64,000 nucleotides of DNA from Mariniblastus sp964414815 (GTDB taxonomy: Bacteria; Planctomycetota; Planctomycetia; Pirellulales; Pirellulaceae), in the NCBI GenBank assembly GCA_964414815.1, contig CAYPXY010000002.1, positions 124,001 to 188,000 of the forward strand, written 5' to 3'. Below the pieces are notes generated by a model that made no database searches, was not told the origin of the DNA, and saw only the letters and a list, made by a program, of their open reading frames with translations. The position numbers were made by a program, and so were the translations under genes. Numbering within the stretch: the first letter of the stretch is position 1; the number at the start of each line of letters is the position of its first letter. This document shows, one piece after another, positions 7,914-19,071 of this stretch.

Positions 7914-9815
7914 ATGAGATTTTCTCTTCCATCTGTTTCGAGGTCGCTTGCGACCTTGGTTGTTCTGGCCGTTTTTCAATGTGCGTTTGGCCAAGCTCAG
8001 GGGCTGTATCATTACGATGAATTTGGGAACCGCAAGACGATCCATGTGGTGGGCATGGATTCGAACGGTCACGAGCAGGTCACCTTCGGAGAGGCCCATC
8101 AATTCGGGCATGGGAAACCCGTTGAGCAGGCCACGCAAACGCTGACGAATCAGTTTGTGGTGCGGGCCAACGCAGGCACGGATATGGGGCGACTTGCGAA
8201 TACTTGGGGAGTCAATGTCGTCGGTCAAATGAACTGGGACAGCAACCTGTATATCATGGAGGGGACTTCCACACTCCAGGCGTTACATGCGGCCAATGGG
8301 GCCTTCGAACGTGGCGAAGTCGCTCAGGTTTTTACTCAGTTTGCACGTCCGGTTGCGACACGGCAAATTCCCAACGATCCTAATTTTTCAAGTCAATGGC
8401 ATTTAAGGAATACGACCAATGGGCATGATATCAATGTTGAGCCGCTATGGAACTTTACCAACTCCACTCATTTGGGAACAGGTATTCGGGTGGGGATCGT
8501 GGATGGTCGTGTGTGGGCCGGTCACGAAGATTTGGCGGGGAACTTTAATTCGGGAATGTCGCTTTGGATGGCTGGGGGAGCCGATAGTCATGGCACCGCA
8601 GTTGCCGGATTGGTCGCGGCAGTGGGAAATAACGGAACGGGTGTTACCGGGGTTGCTCCCAGAAGCACGATTGTTGGCATCAGTCTCCTAAATCAAGCTG
8701 GGACGGATGTCAATGAGGCGAATGCACTATCACATCATTACAATACGATGAGCGGGGGAAGCTTTGACGGAATCCATATCTATAACAATAGTTGGGGACC
8801 CTTTGATAATGCCACACGAACGGCTGCAGGGCCGCTTGCCAGAGATGCCATCATGAACGGTGCCAAAAACGGGAGAGGTGGGTTGGGCAATATCTATGTT
8901 TGGGCCGGTGGAAACGGTGGGGATGCGGATAACGTCAACTACGATGGTTACGCCAACAGTCGATATACCATTGCGGTTGCCGCAACAACCAGTGGTGGGG
9001 TTCGGGCAAGTTATAGCGAACGCGGGGAGGCTCTCTTGGTCAATGCCATGGGAAATGGTGGACTGGGAGTCAGCACAACTACAACGGGAGGCAGCGGATA
9101 TACGAGTAGCTTCGGGGGGACGAGTGCCGCCAGCCCCATGGTTGCGGGGGTGGTGGCCTTGATGTTGGAGCAAAATCCAAATCTGGGATGGCGAGACGTG
9201 CAGCATATTCTTGTCAATACATCGAGACGAACCGATCCTGCACATTCTTCCTGGGTTGAGAACGGTTCCGGTCGTTCTCATAGCGAGTACTATGGATTTG
9301 GGACAATCGATGCGTCGGCGGCTGTGAATGCTGCAACTAGCTGGGTCAACGTTGGCGAGGAGTTAGTCGGGTCGGGGGTCCGCACGGTCGATCAAGCCAT
9401 TCCCAACAATAGCCCCAGTGCTGGCAACTATGGTACTGCGATTTTCAGCGAGATTGACATTTCGGCGAGACTGGTTGTAGAGACGGTTGAAGTTCTGCTC
9501 ACGACCACAGGATCCTACGGTGGAGACCTGGAAGTGGTTTTGATCAGCCCATTCGGAACGGAGAGTACTCTGGCTCGGTTTCACAACGACAACGCGAGTT
9601 ATGACAACTGGATGTTCTCGACGGTCAAGAATTGGGGAGAGAGTTCGGATGGAACCTGGACGCTGAGAATTCGAGATGGCCACCCACTGGATTCCAACCA
9701 TTGGCTGAGTTGGGGGATCAACGTCTATGGTACGGCTGCCATCCCTGAACCCGCCAGCGGGATCGTATGGCTCGGTATCCTGGTCATGGCATCCGCCCGA
9801 CGCAAGAGGGCATAG
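7914..9815 (+). CDS. secreted subtilisin-like serine protease with P domain and PEP-CTERM anchor
   Basis: ATG 7914 is chosen because a signal peptide follows directly (MRFSLPSVSRSLATLVVLAV); GTG 7863 and ATG 7878 would add an unlikely leader. The protein has 633 residues: a propeptide-like region (about 30-150), a family S8 catalytic domain with Asp197 (GIVDGRV), His226 (DSHGTAVAG), oxyanion Asn334 (WAGGNGGD) and Ser404 (GGTSAASPMVAG), and a proprotein-convertase P domain (about 490-605, ending SDGTWTLRIRD and LSWGINVYG). The C-terminal sorting signal is IPEPASG, a helix and RRKR. This domain order is that of kexin-like bacterial proteases. It is probably exported and processed by the PEP-CTERM/exosortase route. 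It converges with the deiminase gene one base away. Confidence 0.92.
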   Translation: MRFSLPSVSRSLATLVVLAVFQCAFGQAQGLYHYDEFGNRKTIHVVGMDSNGHEQVTFGEAHQFGHGKPVEQATQTLTNQFVVRANAGTDMGRLANTWGVNVVGQMNWDSNLYIMEGTSTLQALHAANGAFERGEVAQVFTQFARPVATRQIPNDPNFSSQWHLRNTTNGHDINVEPLWNFTNSTHLGTGIRVGIVDGRVWAGHEDLAGNFNSGMSLWMAGGADSHGTAVAGLVAAVGNNGTGVTGVAPRSTIVGISLLNQAGTDVNEANALSHHYNTMSGGSFDGIHIYNNSWGPFDNATRTAAGPLARDAIMNGAKNGRGGLGNIYVWAGGNGGDADNVNYDGYANSRYTIAVAATTSGGVRASYSERGEALLVNAMGNGGLGVSTTTTGGSGYTSSFGGTSAASPMVAGVVALMLEQNPNLGWRDVQHILVNTSRRTDPAHSSWVENGSGRSHSEYYGFGTIDASAAVNAATSWVNVGEELVGSGVRTVDQAIPNNSPSAGNYGTAIFSEIDISARLVVETVEVLLTTTGSYGGDLEVVLISPFGTESTLARFHNDNASYDNWMFSTVKNWGESSDGTWTLRIRDGHPLDSNHWLSWGINVYGTAAIPEPASGIVWLGILVMASARRKRA

Positions 9816-9816
9816 G

Positions 9817-11019
9817 TCACTCCGCAACCTGTCCACTTCGGATTGCCTCGACAGCCTGAGCAAAACTGACGGTTTGGGTCGGGTATTGGGGCGAAAAAGC
9901 GGGTAGGTTCATCGACAGGCAATGCAACTCACCTTGCAGCTGTTTGAACGAAGTGATGTCGATGGTTTTGATCGTATGGTTCGGCAGAAGCTTCTGATAG
10001 AGTTGGATTGCGTTCTCGATCATGGGCTTGGGATCGGAATCGAAGGTCGGAATTAACAACCGATCGTTGGCAAAAATGACATTGGTGTAGGCACTCCACG
10101 ATTGGCCATTGCGCGGAGGGATCTGGACGCGATGCACTTCCAGTGGCTTACCATCGACAGTTACTCCCTGGAGTCGTTTCGCGTTCCGATCCAGAATGGC
10201 GGCGTTCACCGGATCCATGCGAGGATCGAGCGCCGCCACGACGACTTGGGTTGAACTGACGAAGCAGGCGAACATGTCGACATGGCGGGTTGCTTCGGAC
10301 TGAAGCGGTTCGAGAATGATGAACTGCTCCAGATTGCAATTTTCCAGAAACGCTTCGAACACGATTTTTCGACCTTCATACGCGGTGTCCATGCCGGGCA
10401 CTGGATGGGGGAAGATGATCGCGTTGTCGACAAAGATCCGTTCGGTTGCCATCGCCAGATGTTGACCGTTGCTGCACAGGTTCCCGCCTTGAAGCGTAAA
10501 CGGAACTTTGACCAGCCTGACACCCGTTCGCTCCGACCAAACCAAGGGCATGCGGTCGTCCTTCGGCCGCTCACCTGCGTACAAAAAGTCCAGAACCTGG
10601 CTTTGCTGATTTTCGGTTTCGGCAAACAGGGGCGCGAAATCTCTGAGCCAAATCGTGTCCAGCTCCAGGATGGCAAAATGCAAATGCTCGCACTGGTCTT
10701 CCATGTTCTCCAGCCAGCCCATCACCATCAGGAACTGCTTCCGATGATTGCAGAGAACGAGAACTTCGATGTGTCCCTTTGTATTGGCCACCAGTTGTCG
10801 GAAAACCGGAGCGTGATGGGGTTGCCAGTCACTGACACTTAAAACGAGCGCTCGTTGCGGTTCGAAATCGGCTGCAAGTCGAGGATAGTCCGGGTGGGGC
10901 TTTTTGACGGCGCTCGACAAGTCGCGAAGTGCAAACAGCGACTTGTCAAGTTGCGCGGTTGCTTCGCTTGCGAGGAGAACCGAAGCAATCCAAAGGAAGA
11001 ACAACAGACAACGGGTCAT
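9817..11019 (-). CDS. secreted agmatine/peptidyl-arginine deiminase-like enzyme
   Basis: This 400-residue protein has a signal peptide (MTRCLLFFLWIASVLLASEA). It matches the Porphyromonas-type PAD and agmatine deiminase family (guanidino-modifying fold): WLRDFAPLF (Asp127), TLQGGNLCSNG, RHVDMF (His246) and GELHCLSMNLP (Cys367, candidate nucleophile). Such enzymes hydrolyse the guanidino group of agmatine or arginine to release ammonia. Export suggests a periplasmic or surface substrate rather than cytoplasmic agmatine. Its start overlaps the end of the upstream lipoprotein gene by 4 bases, so the two are an operon. Substrate choice cannot be read from the sequence. Confidence 0.85.
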   Translation of the reverse strand: MTRCLLFFLWIASVLLASEATAQLDKSLFALRDLSSAVKKPHPDYPRLAADFEPQRALVLSVSDWQPHHAPVFRQLVANTKGHIEVLVLCNHRKQFLMVMGWLENMEDQCEHLHFAILELDTIWLRDFAPLFAETENQQSQVLDFLYAGERPKDDRMPLVWSERTGVRLVKVPFTLQGGNLCSNGQHLAMATERIFVDNAIIFPHPVPGMDTAYEGRKIVFEAFLENCNLEQFIILEPLQSEATRHVDMFACFVSSTQVVVAALDPRMDPVNAAILDRNAKRLQGVTVDGKPLEVHRVQIPPRNGQSWSAYTNVIFANDRLLIPTFDSDPKPMIENAIQLYQKLLPNHTIKTIDITSFKQLQGELHCLSMNLPAFSPQYPTQTVSFAQAVEAIRSGQVAE

Positions 11020-11675
11020 TCGATAAACGTGACCTTTCCGAGGCCCTTGCTGGAATCGTTGCGCTCTTTAGGATTCCCATGGACCGTTACATTTCCTACG
11101 CCGCTGATCTTGGTGTTGATGGAGTCGGCCGCATAGAGGGTTGCGCTGCCGGCGCCGGACATGTCCAGTTCAACCGATTCGGCGAGCAATTTTTCCAATT
11201 CAATTTTTGCGACTCCTGCCGCCGTGACCTTGAGATTTTTTACGATTCCATCCGCAGTTAGTTTTCCCGCACCACTGACAGAGATTTCCAGCTCGCCTTC
11301 TTCCTCGATACCGCTCGCCTGAATCGAGCCCGCTCCCGACAGGCTCAGTTTGTTGATCTTTGGCACGACGATTTCGATTTTTGGACCGACCTGTGAACTG
11401 AAGTTGACGTTGGTGGTGATTTTCAATTCACCGTTCGTCACGCTCAGGTCCAGGTGTTCAAGAAGATTGTCGTCAAACGTGGCTGAAACACTTTGTGACT
11501 CGCCGATCGACAGTACAATGGTACTGATGCCGCTGCAGTTGACCGCCGTGAATGGAGGCAGTTCCTTACTTTCGGTTTTGGCAACACCTGAACCTTTGAT
11601 TCCGGAAAAAGATCCGCATCCGGTCAGAAGCAGCGCGGCCGCAAGAATGAAGAGGCAGGGTTGAACTTTTTTCAT
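11016..11675 (-). CDS. GIN-domain (DUF2807) lipoprotein
   Basis: The 219-residue protein has a lipobox LLLTGC (Cys20) after a short hydrophobic leader. Residues about 35-205 form the repetitive beta-helix of the DUF2807/GIN head domain, with recurring phrases of the type LSGAGSIQASGIE, VSGAGKLTADG, MSGAGSATLYA and ISGVGNVTVHG. These domains occur in surface or adhesin-like lipoproteins. The gene is first in a two-gene minus-strand operon with the deiminase (ATGA overlap). A membrane-associated accessory role for the deiminase is an inference from context only. Confidence 0.85.
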   Translation of the reverse strand: MKKVQPCLFILAAALLLTGCGSFSGIKGSGVAKTESKELPPFTAVNCSGISTIVLSIGESQSVSATFDDNLLEHLDLSVTNGELKITTNVNFSSQVGPKIEIVVPKINKLSLSGAGSIQASGIEEEGELEISVSGAGKLTADGIVKNLKVTAAGVAKIELEKLLAESVELDMSGAGSATLYAADSINTKISGVGNVTVHGNPKERNDSSKGLGKVTFIE

Positions 11676-11859
11676 TTCAGGGTTCCTTGTAAAAGTCGAA
11701 ACAGGTTAATGGCCGTTTCCATTTTAGCTGCTCGGAGTTCATAAAGCGATTGCAATTGTTCATTGAACCCTTTGGATTCAGATCGTTCGGTGTGTATCAT
11801 GAACTTTTCTGTGCCCTGAACGAGACGACTGTGTTGTTACGAACGAAAGCATAAAATCC

Positions 11860-12936
11860 ATGTTTGATCGAAGAGAGTTTTTGAGAGCCAGTACGACGGT
11901 CGGGATACTGGCTTCGGTTCCCGCGATCGTCACCAGCAAGCGATTGGCCAGCCGCCATCGTGACGATGTGATGGTCGGTGATGGCGAATATCGGTACCGC
12001 GTCGATCATCAGTGGTGTCAACTTCCCGACCGGTATCGCTGGCAGACGACTCACAATGTCGCCGTCGATTCGCAGAATCATTTGTATGTCATTCACGAAG
12101 GAGATCGGAAGCTCAAAGACCATCCGGCCATTTTTGTATTCGACGAAGCCGGAAAATTTGTTCGGGCTTTCGGCGCCCAGTTTCAAGGAGGCGGGCATGG
12201 AATCGAAGTGCGGCAGGAAGGAACTGAAGAGTTCCTCTACGTCGCGGCGTATCAGCAGGTCAAGGCGTTTGCCAAGCTGACGTTGTCCGGTGAGATTGTC
12301 TGGTACAAAAAAGCGCCCATGGAATCGGGGCTGTATGCTGAAGGAGAAAATACTTCTACCGAACCGACCTGGAATCGTTCGGGTTTCCTGCCAACCAACT
12401 TCGCGTTTCTGGATGATGGCGGATTTCTACTGGCCGATGGTTATGGAACGTTTTGTATTCATCGCTTTGATCGGAACGGCAACTGGATCAGTCATTTCGG
12501 CGGTGCGGGAGACGGCAAAGGGACGTTTGATACGGCTCATGGATTGTGGATTGACAATCGTCCCGGTCGCGAGCCGACCATCGTCGTCACGGATCGAGCG
12601 CACCATACATTGCAGCGATTTGACCTGGACGGACACTATCTCGAGACCCACGAAGGTTTTGGATTGCCAGCGAACATCGACACGTACAAGAATTTGATGC
12701 TCGTGCCCGAATTGAAAGCCCGGGTCAGTTTGCTTGATGAAAATAACCAAGTCGTTGCAACGCTCGGAGCGGCGATCGAGCGACTGGATCAGGTGCAAAA
12801 CCTGCGGGCACAACCCAACCAATGGCGCGACGGCGAGTTTGTGCATCCGCATGACGCCTGTTTCGATCTCGAAGGAAACCTTTTCGTTGCCGAATGGGTC
12901 CGCACCGGCCGCGTGAGTAAGCTGACGCGGGCATAG
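11860..12936 (+). CDS. Tat-exported NHL-type beta-propeller protein
   Basis: The 358-residue protein has a twin-arginine leader (DRREFLRASTTVGILA). The body is a beta-propeller with NHL/SMP-30-like blades (HNVAVDSQNHLYVIHEG, HGLWIDNRPG...IVVTDRAHHTLQRFDLDG, HDACFDLEGNLFVAEW), resembling peptidyl-alpha-hydroxyglycine lyase-like propellers. No catalytic residues can be assigned with confidence. It is transcribed alone; the 184-base gap in front should hold its promoter and that of the divergent lipoprotein operon. Confidence 0.85.
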   Translation: MFDRREFLRASTTVGILASVPAIVTSKRLASRHRDDVMVGDGEYRYRVDHQWCQLPDRYRWQTTHNVAVDSQNHLYVIHEGDRKLKDHPAIFVFDEAGKFVRAFGAQFQGGGHGIEVRQEGTEEFLYVAAYQQVKAFAKLTLSGEIVWYKKAPMESGLYAEGENTSTEPTWNRSGFLPTNFAFLDDGGFLLADGYGTFCIHRFDRNGNWISHFGGAGDGKGTFDTAHGLWIDNRPGREPTIVVTDRAHHTLQRFDLDGHYLETHEGFGLPANIDTYKNLMLVPELKARVSLLDENNQVVATLGAAIERLDQVQNLRAQPNQWRDGEFVHPHDACFDLEGNLFVAEWVRTGRVSKLTRA

Positions 12937-12953
12937 TGTATTCTCGGGAAAAC

Positions 12954-13012
12954 AAAGGACAGGCACTTGGCCAGCCTGTTACGCTAGCACATTCTTGGAG
13001 TGCGTGTCCTTT
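12954..13012. repeat. GGACAGGCAC hairpin, degenerate copy
   Basis: This is an inverted repeat: AAAGGACAGGCAC on the left and GTGCGTGTCCTTT on the right, with one mismatch and a 33-base loop. It belongs to the family also found at 25915, 28130, 33164 and as half sites at 33438 and 33476. It lies 18 bases after the propeller gene and could act as a terminator-like hairpin. The rest of the gap to 13184 holds a second weak inverted repeat (TGATGCTTG / CAAGCATCA) and no gene. Confidence 0.75.
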
Positions 13013-13184
13013 GCTCTTTCTTCATTGCACAATCCCCCGTCGCCTGAACAAGCTGTACATTGCTGAGCCTTCTGATGCTTGCGTCCTAAATTTAGCACAA
13101 CCGGAGCAAAGAATCCAAGCATCAGGAAGAAGCATCAGCGAAGGGCCGGCGGACTTTTGGCCATACGGCCTTCGCGGACTTTCT

Positions 13185-13685
13185 TCATTCGATGACCAGC
13201 TCGAATCTTCCAGAGTATGAAGACAGGTTTGAAACCTTAGTGTTCAAAGTTGACTTAATTTCTGATTTGTTCAATGGCAAGCCTGATTGGACGATTTCGA
13301 CGAGCTGATCAATGGACTCAGTTGTTTTTGAATTCAAGGATTTTCGAAACAACGCGACCGCAAATGGCTTCTCTGCTTCATCGTAAAACCATACTGTTAT
13401 TCTTGGCCGAGCCAAAGATTCTGAAGGTGGAAAGCGAACTCCCAAATTTCCTCTCAGTGCTGCTGCAAACAAGTCTAGTTCTTCATTTTCTAATCGAAAT
13501 CCACGTTGTTCAAAGTCAGGTGGATGCCACCCACTCCAAATAACGACAACAGAAGAGGATGAATTGAATGCGTCAGCAACTCCTTGTCGCAAAGTGAATC
13601 TTGGCCAAACGAAATAAGCTATCGGTAACGCAAGAATAATGACTACGAGGCCAGTCATCCAAAGAGCTTGATTCTTTCTTTTCAT
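13185..13685 (-). CDS. small membrane-anchored hypothetical protein
   Basis: The gene encodes 166 residues with one N-terminal membrane helix (about 9-28, WMTGLVVIILALPIAYFVW) and a soluble, presumably periplasmic domain. It has no recognised motif or cysteines. Base composition is AT-richer than the neighbours, as for the next gene. I do not recognise the family. Coding is supported by the clear start and the anchor-plus-domain architecture. Confidence 0.6.
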   Translation of the reverse strand: MKRKNQALWMTGLVVIILALPIAYFVWPRFTLRQGVADAFNSSSSVVVIWSGWHPPDFEQRGFRLENEELDLFAAALRGNLGVRFPPSESLARPRITVWFYDEAEKPFAVALFRKSLNSKTTESIDQLVEIVQSGLPLNKSEIKSTLNTKVSNLSSYSGRFELVIE

Positions 13686-13789
13686 TTTTTTACGTCGACG
13701 TGTAGGCCTGTTTTAGGTTTAAGATGCCAGACATCAAGCAATCCATTGAGATCTCAGGACATCGGGATCGTTTTCTCAGATCACATGAG

Positions 13790-14566
13790 CTACGGCCGTT
13801 CTGCAAGAAAATGATTACAGATACAATAGATAACAAACCCTGTGATTGCGAAAATTTTAGCAATTTCTGTGGGTACCAATAAATGTCCGGAAATAAAGTA
13901 TATTGGTCCTAAAAGTAAGGGTATAAGTAAGATTATCTGGCTAATTCGATTCACCGCCTTGAGTGTGGGAGTTGATATAAAGTGTGCTCGCGGTTCCAGG
14001 AACACATTTTCCGCACCCATGAGCAATGGAGTCAGTCTTTTTTGAGTTCTTTCTAGTGCTTGCTGGCCGCCAATTTCTTTCACACTTAAGCGACACAGGA
14101 ACACTTTCTGGTGAAGTCCGAGTAAATACAAGTCATGAGTATTTTTCAGCTTTCCCCCTTTTTCGCTGTAAGCCTTATAAAATTCAAATTTCATTGTTCG
14201 ATCCAAATCGATCAAACGCTTTCGATAATCAAATCGGTTGAACGCTCGATAGCAAACTTCCAAAACCGGAGAATCTGAAACGAATGTGTACGAACGTTCC
14301 GTACAAATCAAAAACAGCCCTGATCCGCCAACAATCCAAAACAATAAAAAAATCCACCAGGGCATCTCATTTGCGTAAAACGTATATGCTGCTCCAAGCA
14401 TAATGGGTCCAAAAATTGTTAGCACAAGCAAATTGCGTAAAAATACGTATCGTCGGTCCTCAATTGCTCCCAAAACTTTATCTCCATTTGGCATCTCAAA
14501 AACCGCAATTTCATCTGAGTCTGGAATGGTCACTCCAAACCATCGATTGAAATTCTCATTTGGCAT
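13790..14566 (-). CDS. integral membrane hypothetical protein
   Basis: The 258-residue protein has two pairs of hydrophobic helices: about 44-62 and 69-88, then about 208-226 and 233-252. A cytoplasmic middle domain of roughly 115 residues separates the pairs. The N-terminal 40 residues are polar (EIAVFEMPNGDKVLGAI). No catalytic motif is visible. Codon use is AT-rich compared with the surrounding genes, hinting at acquisition or relaxed selection. It is separated from the previous small membrane protein by about 100 bases and shares its orientation, so the two may be co-transcribed. Confidence 0.65.
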   Translation of the reverse strand: MPNENFNRWFGVTIPDSDEIAVFEMPNGDKVLGAIEDRRYVFLRNLLVLTIFGPIMLGAAYTFYANEMPWWIFLLFWIVGGSGLFLICTERSYTFVSDSPVLEVCYRAFNRFDYRKRLIDLDRTMKFEFYKAYSEKGGKLKNTHDLYLLGLHQKVFLCRLSVKEIGGQQALERTQKRLTPLLMGAENVFLEPRAHFISTPTLKAVNRISQIILLIPLLLGPIYFISGHLLVPTEIAKIFAITGFVIYCICNHFLAERP

Positions 14567-14831
14567 TACACCTCTCCTCCGAACGTGAAAATATCAAACT
14601 CTCCATCTAAATACTCACTACACCAAAATCCGAATGCGCATCCCGAAACCGAACGTTTGCATCCGCCAGTAATTTCATCTTCATTTTATCCGGGGAATGG
14701 TTGCCATCTGCTTGACAGTGGTGGTGCCGAAACTGCGGTCGCGTTATCAAGCACTGCGGCATGGTGGCTTCTATTTCCGCGACCTTGTTCCGGCCTGCAA
14801 AATGCACCCTGCCGACGCGCTTGCGGCTATT
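14567..14831. other. gene-free stretch before the 106-bp inverted-repeat element
   Basis: No convincing gene was found. Short open frames exist on both strands, but they run into the adjacent repeat element and share no family features. The last bases (CTTGCGGCTATTTA) match the flank of the second copy of the element near 50063. Confidence 0.4.
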
Positions 14832-14937
14832 TATGGAGTGCGGGACTCTGCCCCGCTTTGGATTTTTGGATTTCATCGGTGGCCGAAACCGTCGGAAGCC
14901 ATAGAAACGATAGCGGGACAGAGTCCCGCACTCCATA
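14832..14937. repeat. 106-bp dispersed inverted-repeat element, copy 1
   Basis: The ends are perfect 17-base inverted repeats (TATGGAGTGCGGGACTC and its complement), and the core contains GGATTTCATCGGTGGC and GAAGCCATAGAAACGATAGC. A second copy of identical length lies in opposite orientation at 49955-50060. This copy ends 5 bases from the stop of the DUF1501 gene and can fold into a long hairpin. It encodes nothing, so it would be a non-autonomous MITE- or REP-like element. Confidence 0.9.
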
Positions 14938-14941
14938 GAGG

Positions 14942-16426
<1,485 letters not shown>

Positions 16427-16429
16427 GAA

Positions 16430-18850
16430 TCACTCGCGGGTTAGGGCTTCATCGAGATTGAAAATGGCCAGACAGACGTTGGTCATCGCTGCCAGCGAAT
16501 TTGCATCGATTGCCGGGTCTGGCTTTGACGCCCCGACGGCAAGCAGCTCCTCCGCCAACGCCGGATGATGACTGTAGAACTCATATTGCTTCGACCAAAT
16601 CGCAGAAAGCCTTTCCAGCTCGGCGTCGTTCGGAAGCCGACACAAGATTCGATGAAACGCGTTCCTAAGTTGTTCGCGATTTGAATTGTTAGATTTTATA
16701 CACTTCTCGGCCATGACACGGGAGGCTTCCACCCAAGTCGGATCGTTGAGCATCGTCAGCGAATGCAGAGGTGTATTGGACGAACTGGACCGCACGCGAC
16801 AGGCTTGCCGATTGGACGAATCAAACATGTTGGCTGGCGAAATCGTTCGTCGCCAGAACGTATAAATACTCCTTCGATACAAATCCTTGCCTGTCGATGC
16901 AGGGTAGGTGAAATCACGTTCCTTGGTAATCGCCAGCGGCTCCCATACACCGGATGGCTGATAGGGATACACGGGCTGGCCGCCGATTTCTTTCTCCAGC
17001 AAACCGCTTGCGGCAAGCGCCCAGTCTCTGAGAACCATTGCAGGCATACGAAAACGATTGGCCCGTGAGTAATATCGATTCTCCGCATCCAGCTCCAGCC
17101 GTTGGTGATCGACGCGACTGGATTGCCGGTACGTGGCGCTGGTCAGAATCAGTCGCTGAACAGGTTTCACTTTCCATCCCTGCTCACGAAATTCAACGGC
17201 AAGCCAGTCGAGCAACTCCTTGTGGACCGGGTATTCGCTTTGTACTCCAAAATCTTCCGATGTCTTCACCAGCCCGGCCCCAAAAAAATGCTGCCAGATT
17301 CGGTTGACCTGTACGCGCGCGACCAGCGGATTGGACGGCAGAAATAACCACTGCGCAAATCCCAGCCGATTGCGGGGCAGCTCATCAGGAAACTCAGGCA
17401 AAAACGCGGGCGTCGCAAAGGAGACTTCTTCAAGTGGTTCGAGATATTGTCCTCGATTGAGAACATGGGTCGGGCGCGGCTGAGCGTCACTCATAACCAT
17501 CAGGCGGGGAACGTTGAGCTGTTGATAATCGTACAGCTTCTTCTTCAGGAAATCGGCTTCTTTCAAATCCGGGATAGAATCTTCGGTCCCCTCGCTAGCC
17601 TCAGAAATTTGTTTCTCCAGGCTGGCAATAAACTGGGCTTGCGCCTGCGAGGGTAACTCCATCACAGGATTGTCCACCCGGATTCGGATCGCCGCACCTT
17701 CCGGCACTCCTTGCTCAGGAACCCGATTGAACAGATCCATCAACTGATAGTATTCCTTTTGGCTGACCGGATCGTACTTGTGGCTGTGGCACTGGGCGCA
17801 AGCGATTGTCATTCCCAACCAGTTTGTCGAAGTCGTATCCATTCGGTCGAAGAGGATGACAAAACGCTGTTCCTCCGGGATGCCGCCTCCCTCGCCGTTG
17901 AGCAGGTGATTTCGATTGAATGCGGTGGCGATCATTTGATCCTGAGTCGGGTTCTCCAGCAGGTCGCCCGCAAGTTGCCAGATCGAAAACTGATCGAACG
18001 GCAAATCCTCGTTGAGTGCTCGGACCACCCAGTCCCTCCAAATCCACTGCCAAGTGTCTCCGTCCTGCTGAAAGCCGTTGCTGTCGGCATAGCGGGCGGC
18101 ATCGAGCCACGGAATGGCCATTCGCTCTCCGTAGTGCGGATCGTTCAGCAGCCGATCCACCAGATTTTCATAGGCGTCCGGATTCGGATCGTCGACAAAT
18201 GCCTGACACTCTTGGGCGGTCGGCGGAAAACCGATCAGATCCGCGTAGAGCCGCCGGATCAACGTCTCGCGGTCGGCTTGCGGAGAAGGTTCTAGTCCTT
18301 TGGAACGCATTTTGGTCAGCACAAACGCATCGACAGGATTTTGAACCCACGGATCATCGCCAGTATCTGGAACATCCGCTCGGACCGGAGCAATGAAGGC
18401 CCAGTGGTCGTCATAGTTTGCGCCTTGATCGATCCACCGCCGCAAGGTTTCTTTTTGGTCGTCGGTGAGCGAGCGATGAGAACTCGCGGGCGGCATTTGT
18501 TCATTCGGATCTTCGGCCAGCACTCGCTGTATCAAGGTGCTGGATTCAGCGTCTCCGGGAACGATGGCTCGAGCTTCCATGGCTGCTTCACGAACATCGA
18601 GCCGCACGTCGGCCATCCGCTGATGGTCGTCCTGCCCATGACAGAAGAAGCAGTTCTCCGAGAGAATCGGACGAACATCCCGATTAAAATCAAGTTCATC
18701 GGCGCGAGCGACTGCCGCCGCCAATCCGCAACCAATCAGATGGAGCAAAAGCGAGGACACGAGAATCGGAAATGCAGACCAACCCTGGACGGCACTGGAA
18801 CGGCTTTCTGATTTTCGAAGGGGGCGATACATGGCCTGACAGTTCATCAT
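16430..18850 (-). CDS. DUF1549/DUF1553 planctomycete cytochrome-like protein
   Basis: The 806-residue protein has the order signal/anchor (about 25-48), a PSCyt1-like cytochrome c domain with heme motif ENCFFCHG (Cys67, Cys70, His71), DUF1549 with a second CAQCHSHKYDP motif (about residue 350), and DUF1553 in the C-terminal third (RLGFAQWLFLPSNPLVARVQVNRIWQ, YRQSSRV, SLTMLNDPTWVEASR). The family is exported, probably binds heme, and is always paired with DUF1501. An in-frame ATG at 18832 is an alternative start. Confidence 0.93.
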   Translation of the reverse strand: MMNCQAMYRPLRKSESRSSAVQGWSAFPILVSSLLLHLIGCGLAAAVARADELDFNRDVRPILSENCFFCHGQDDHQRMADVRLDVREAAMEARAIVPGDAESSTLIQRVLAEDPNEQMPPASSHRSLTDDQKETLRRWIDQGANYDDHWAFIAPVRADVPDTGDDPWVQNPVDAFVLTKMRSKGLEPSPQADRETLIRRLYADLIGFPPTAQECQAFVDDPNPDAYENLVDRLLNDPHYGERMAIPWLDAARYADSNGFQQDGDTWQWIWRDWVVRALNEDLPFDQFSIWQLAGDLLENPTQDQMIATAFNRNHLLNGEGGGIPEEQRFVILFDRMDTTSTNWLGMTIACAQCHSHKYDPVSQKEYYQLMDLFNRVPEQGVPEGAAIRIRVDNPVMELPSQAQAQFIASLEKQISEASEGTEDSIPDLKEADFLKKKLYDYQQLNVPRLMVMSDAQPRPTHVLNRGQYLEPLEEVSFATPAFLPEFPDELPRNRLGFAQWLFLPSNPLVARVQVNRIWQHFFGAGLVKTSEDFGVQSEYPVHKELLDWLAVEFREQGWKVKPVQRLILTSATYRQSSRVDHQRLELDAENRYYSRANRFRMPAMVLRDWALAASGLLEKEIGGQPVYPYQPSGVWEPLAITKERDFTYPASTGKDLYRRSIYTFWRRTISPANMFDSSNRQACRVRSSSSNTPLHSLTMLNDPTWVEASRVMAEKCIKSNNSNREQLRNAFHRILCRLPNDAELERLSAIWSKQYEFYSHHPALAEELLAVGASKPDPAIDANSLAAMTNVCLAIFNLDEALTRE

Positions 18851-19071
18851 GACGGGAAACGACCCGGAGGACTTTCAATTCCGTGTCCTGCCTACCAGTT
18901 TATTGCGATCTGCACTTGCGTTCAACTAAATGGGGGTGCAATCCGGCAAGTTTTATTTCGAACTTTGAATCCCGGAAGTCCGGTCGCCTTATTTACAGCA
19001 AAATCAGGTCGAACTATATTCGAACAACTCCCGGTTTGCGGAACCAACAGCATCCACAGAAGGAAACAATC

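Noticed and set aside
14585..14938. 117-codon frame before the DUF1501 gene and overlapping antisense frames
   Set aside because: They run through the 106-bp repeat element and contain no recognisable domain.
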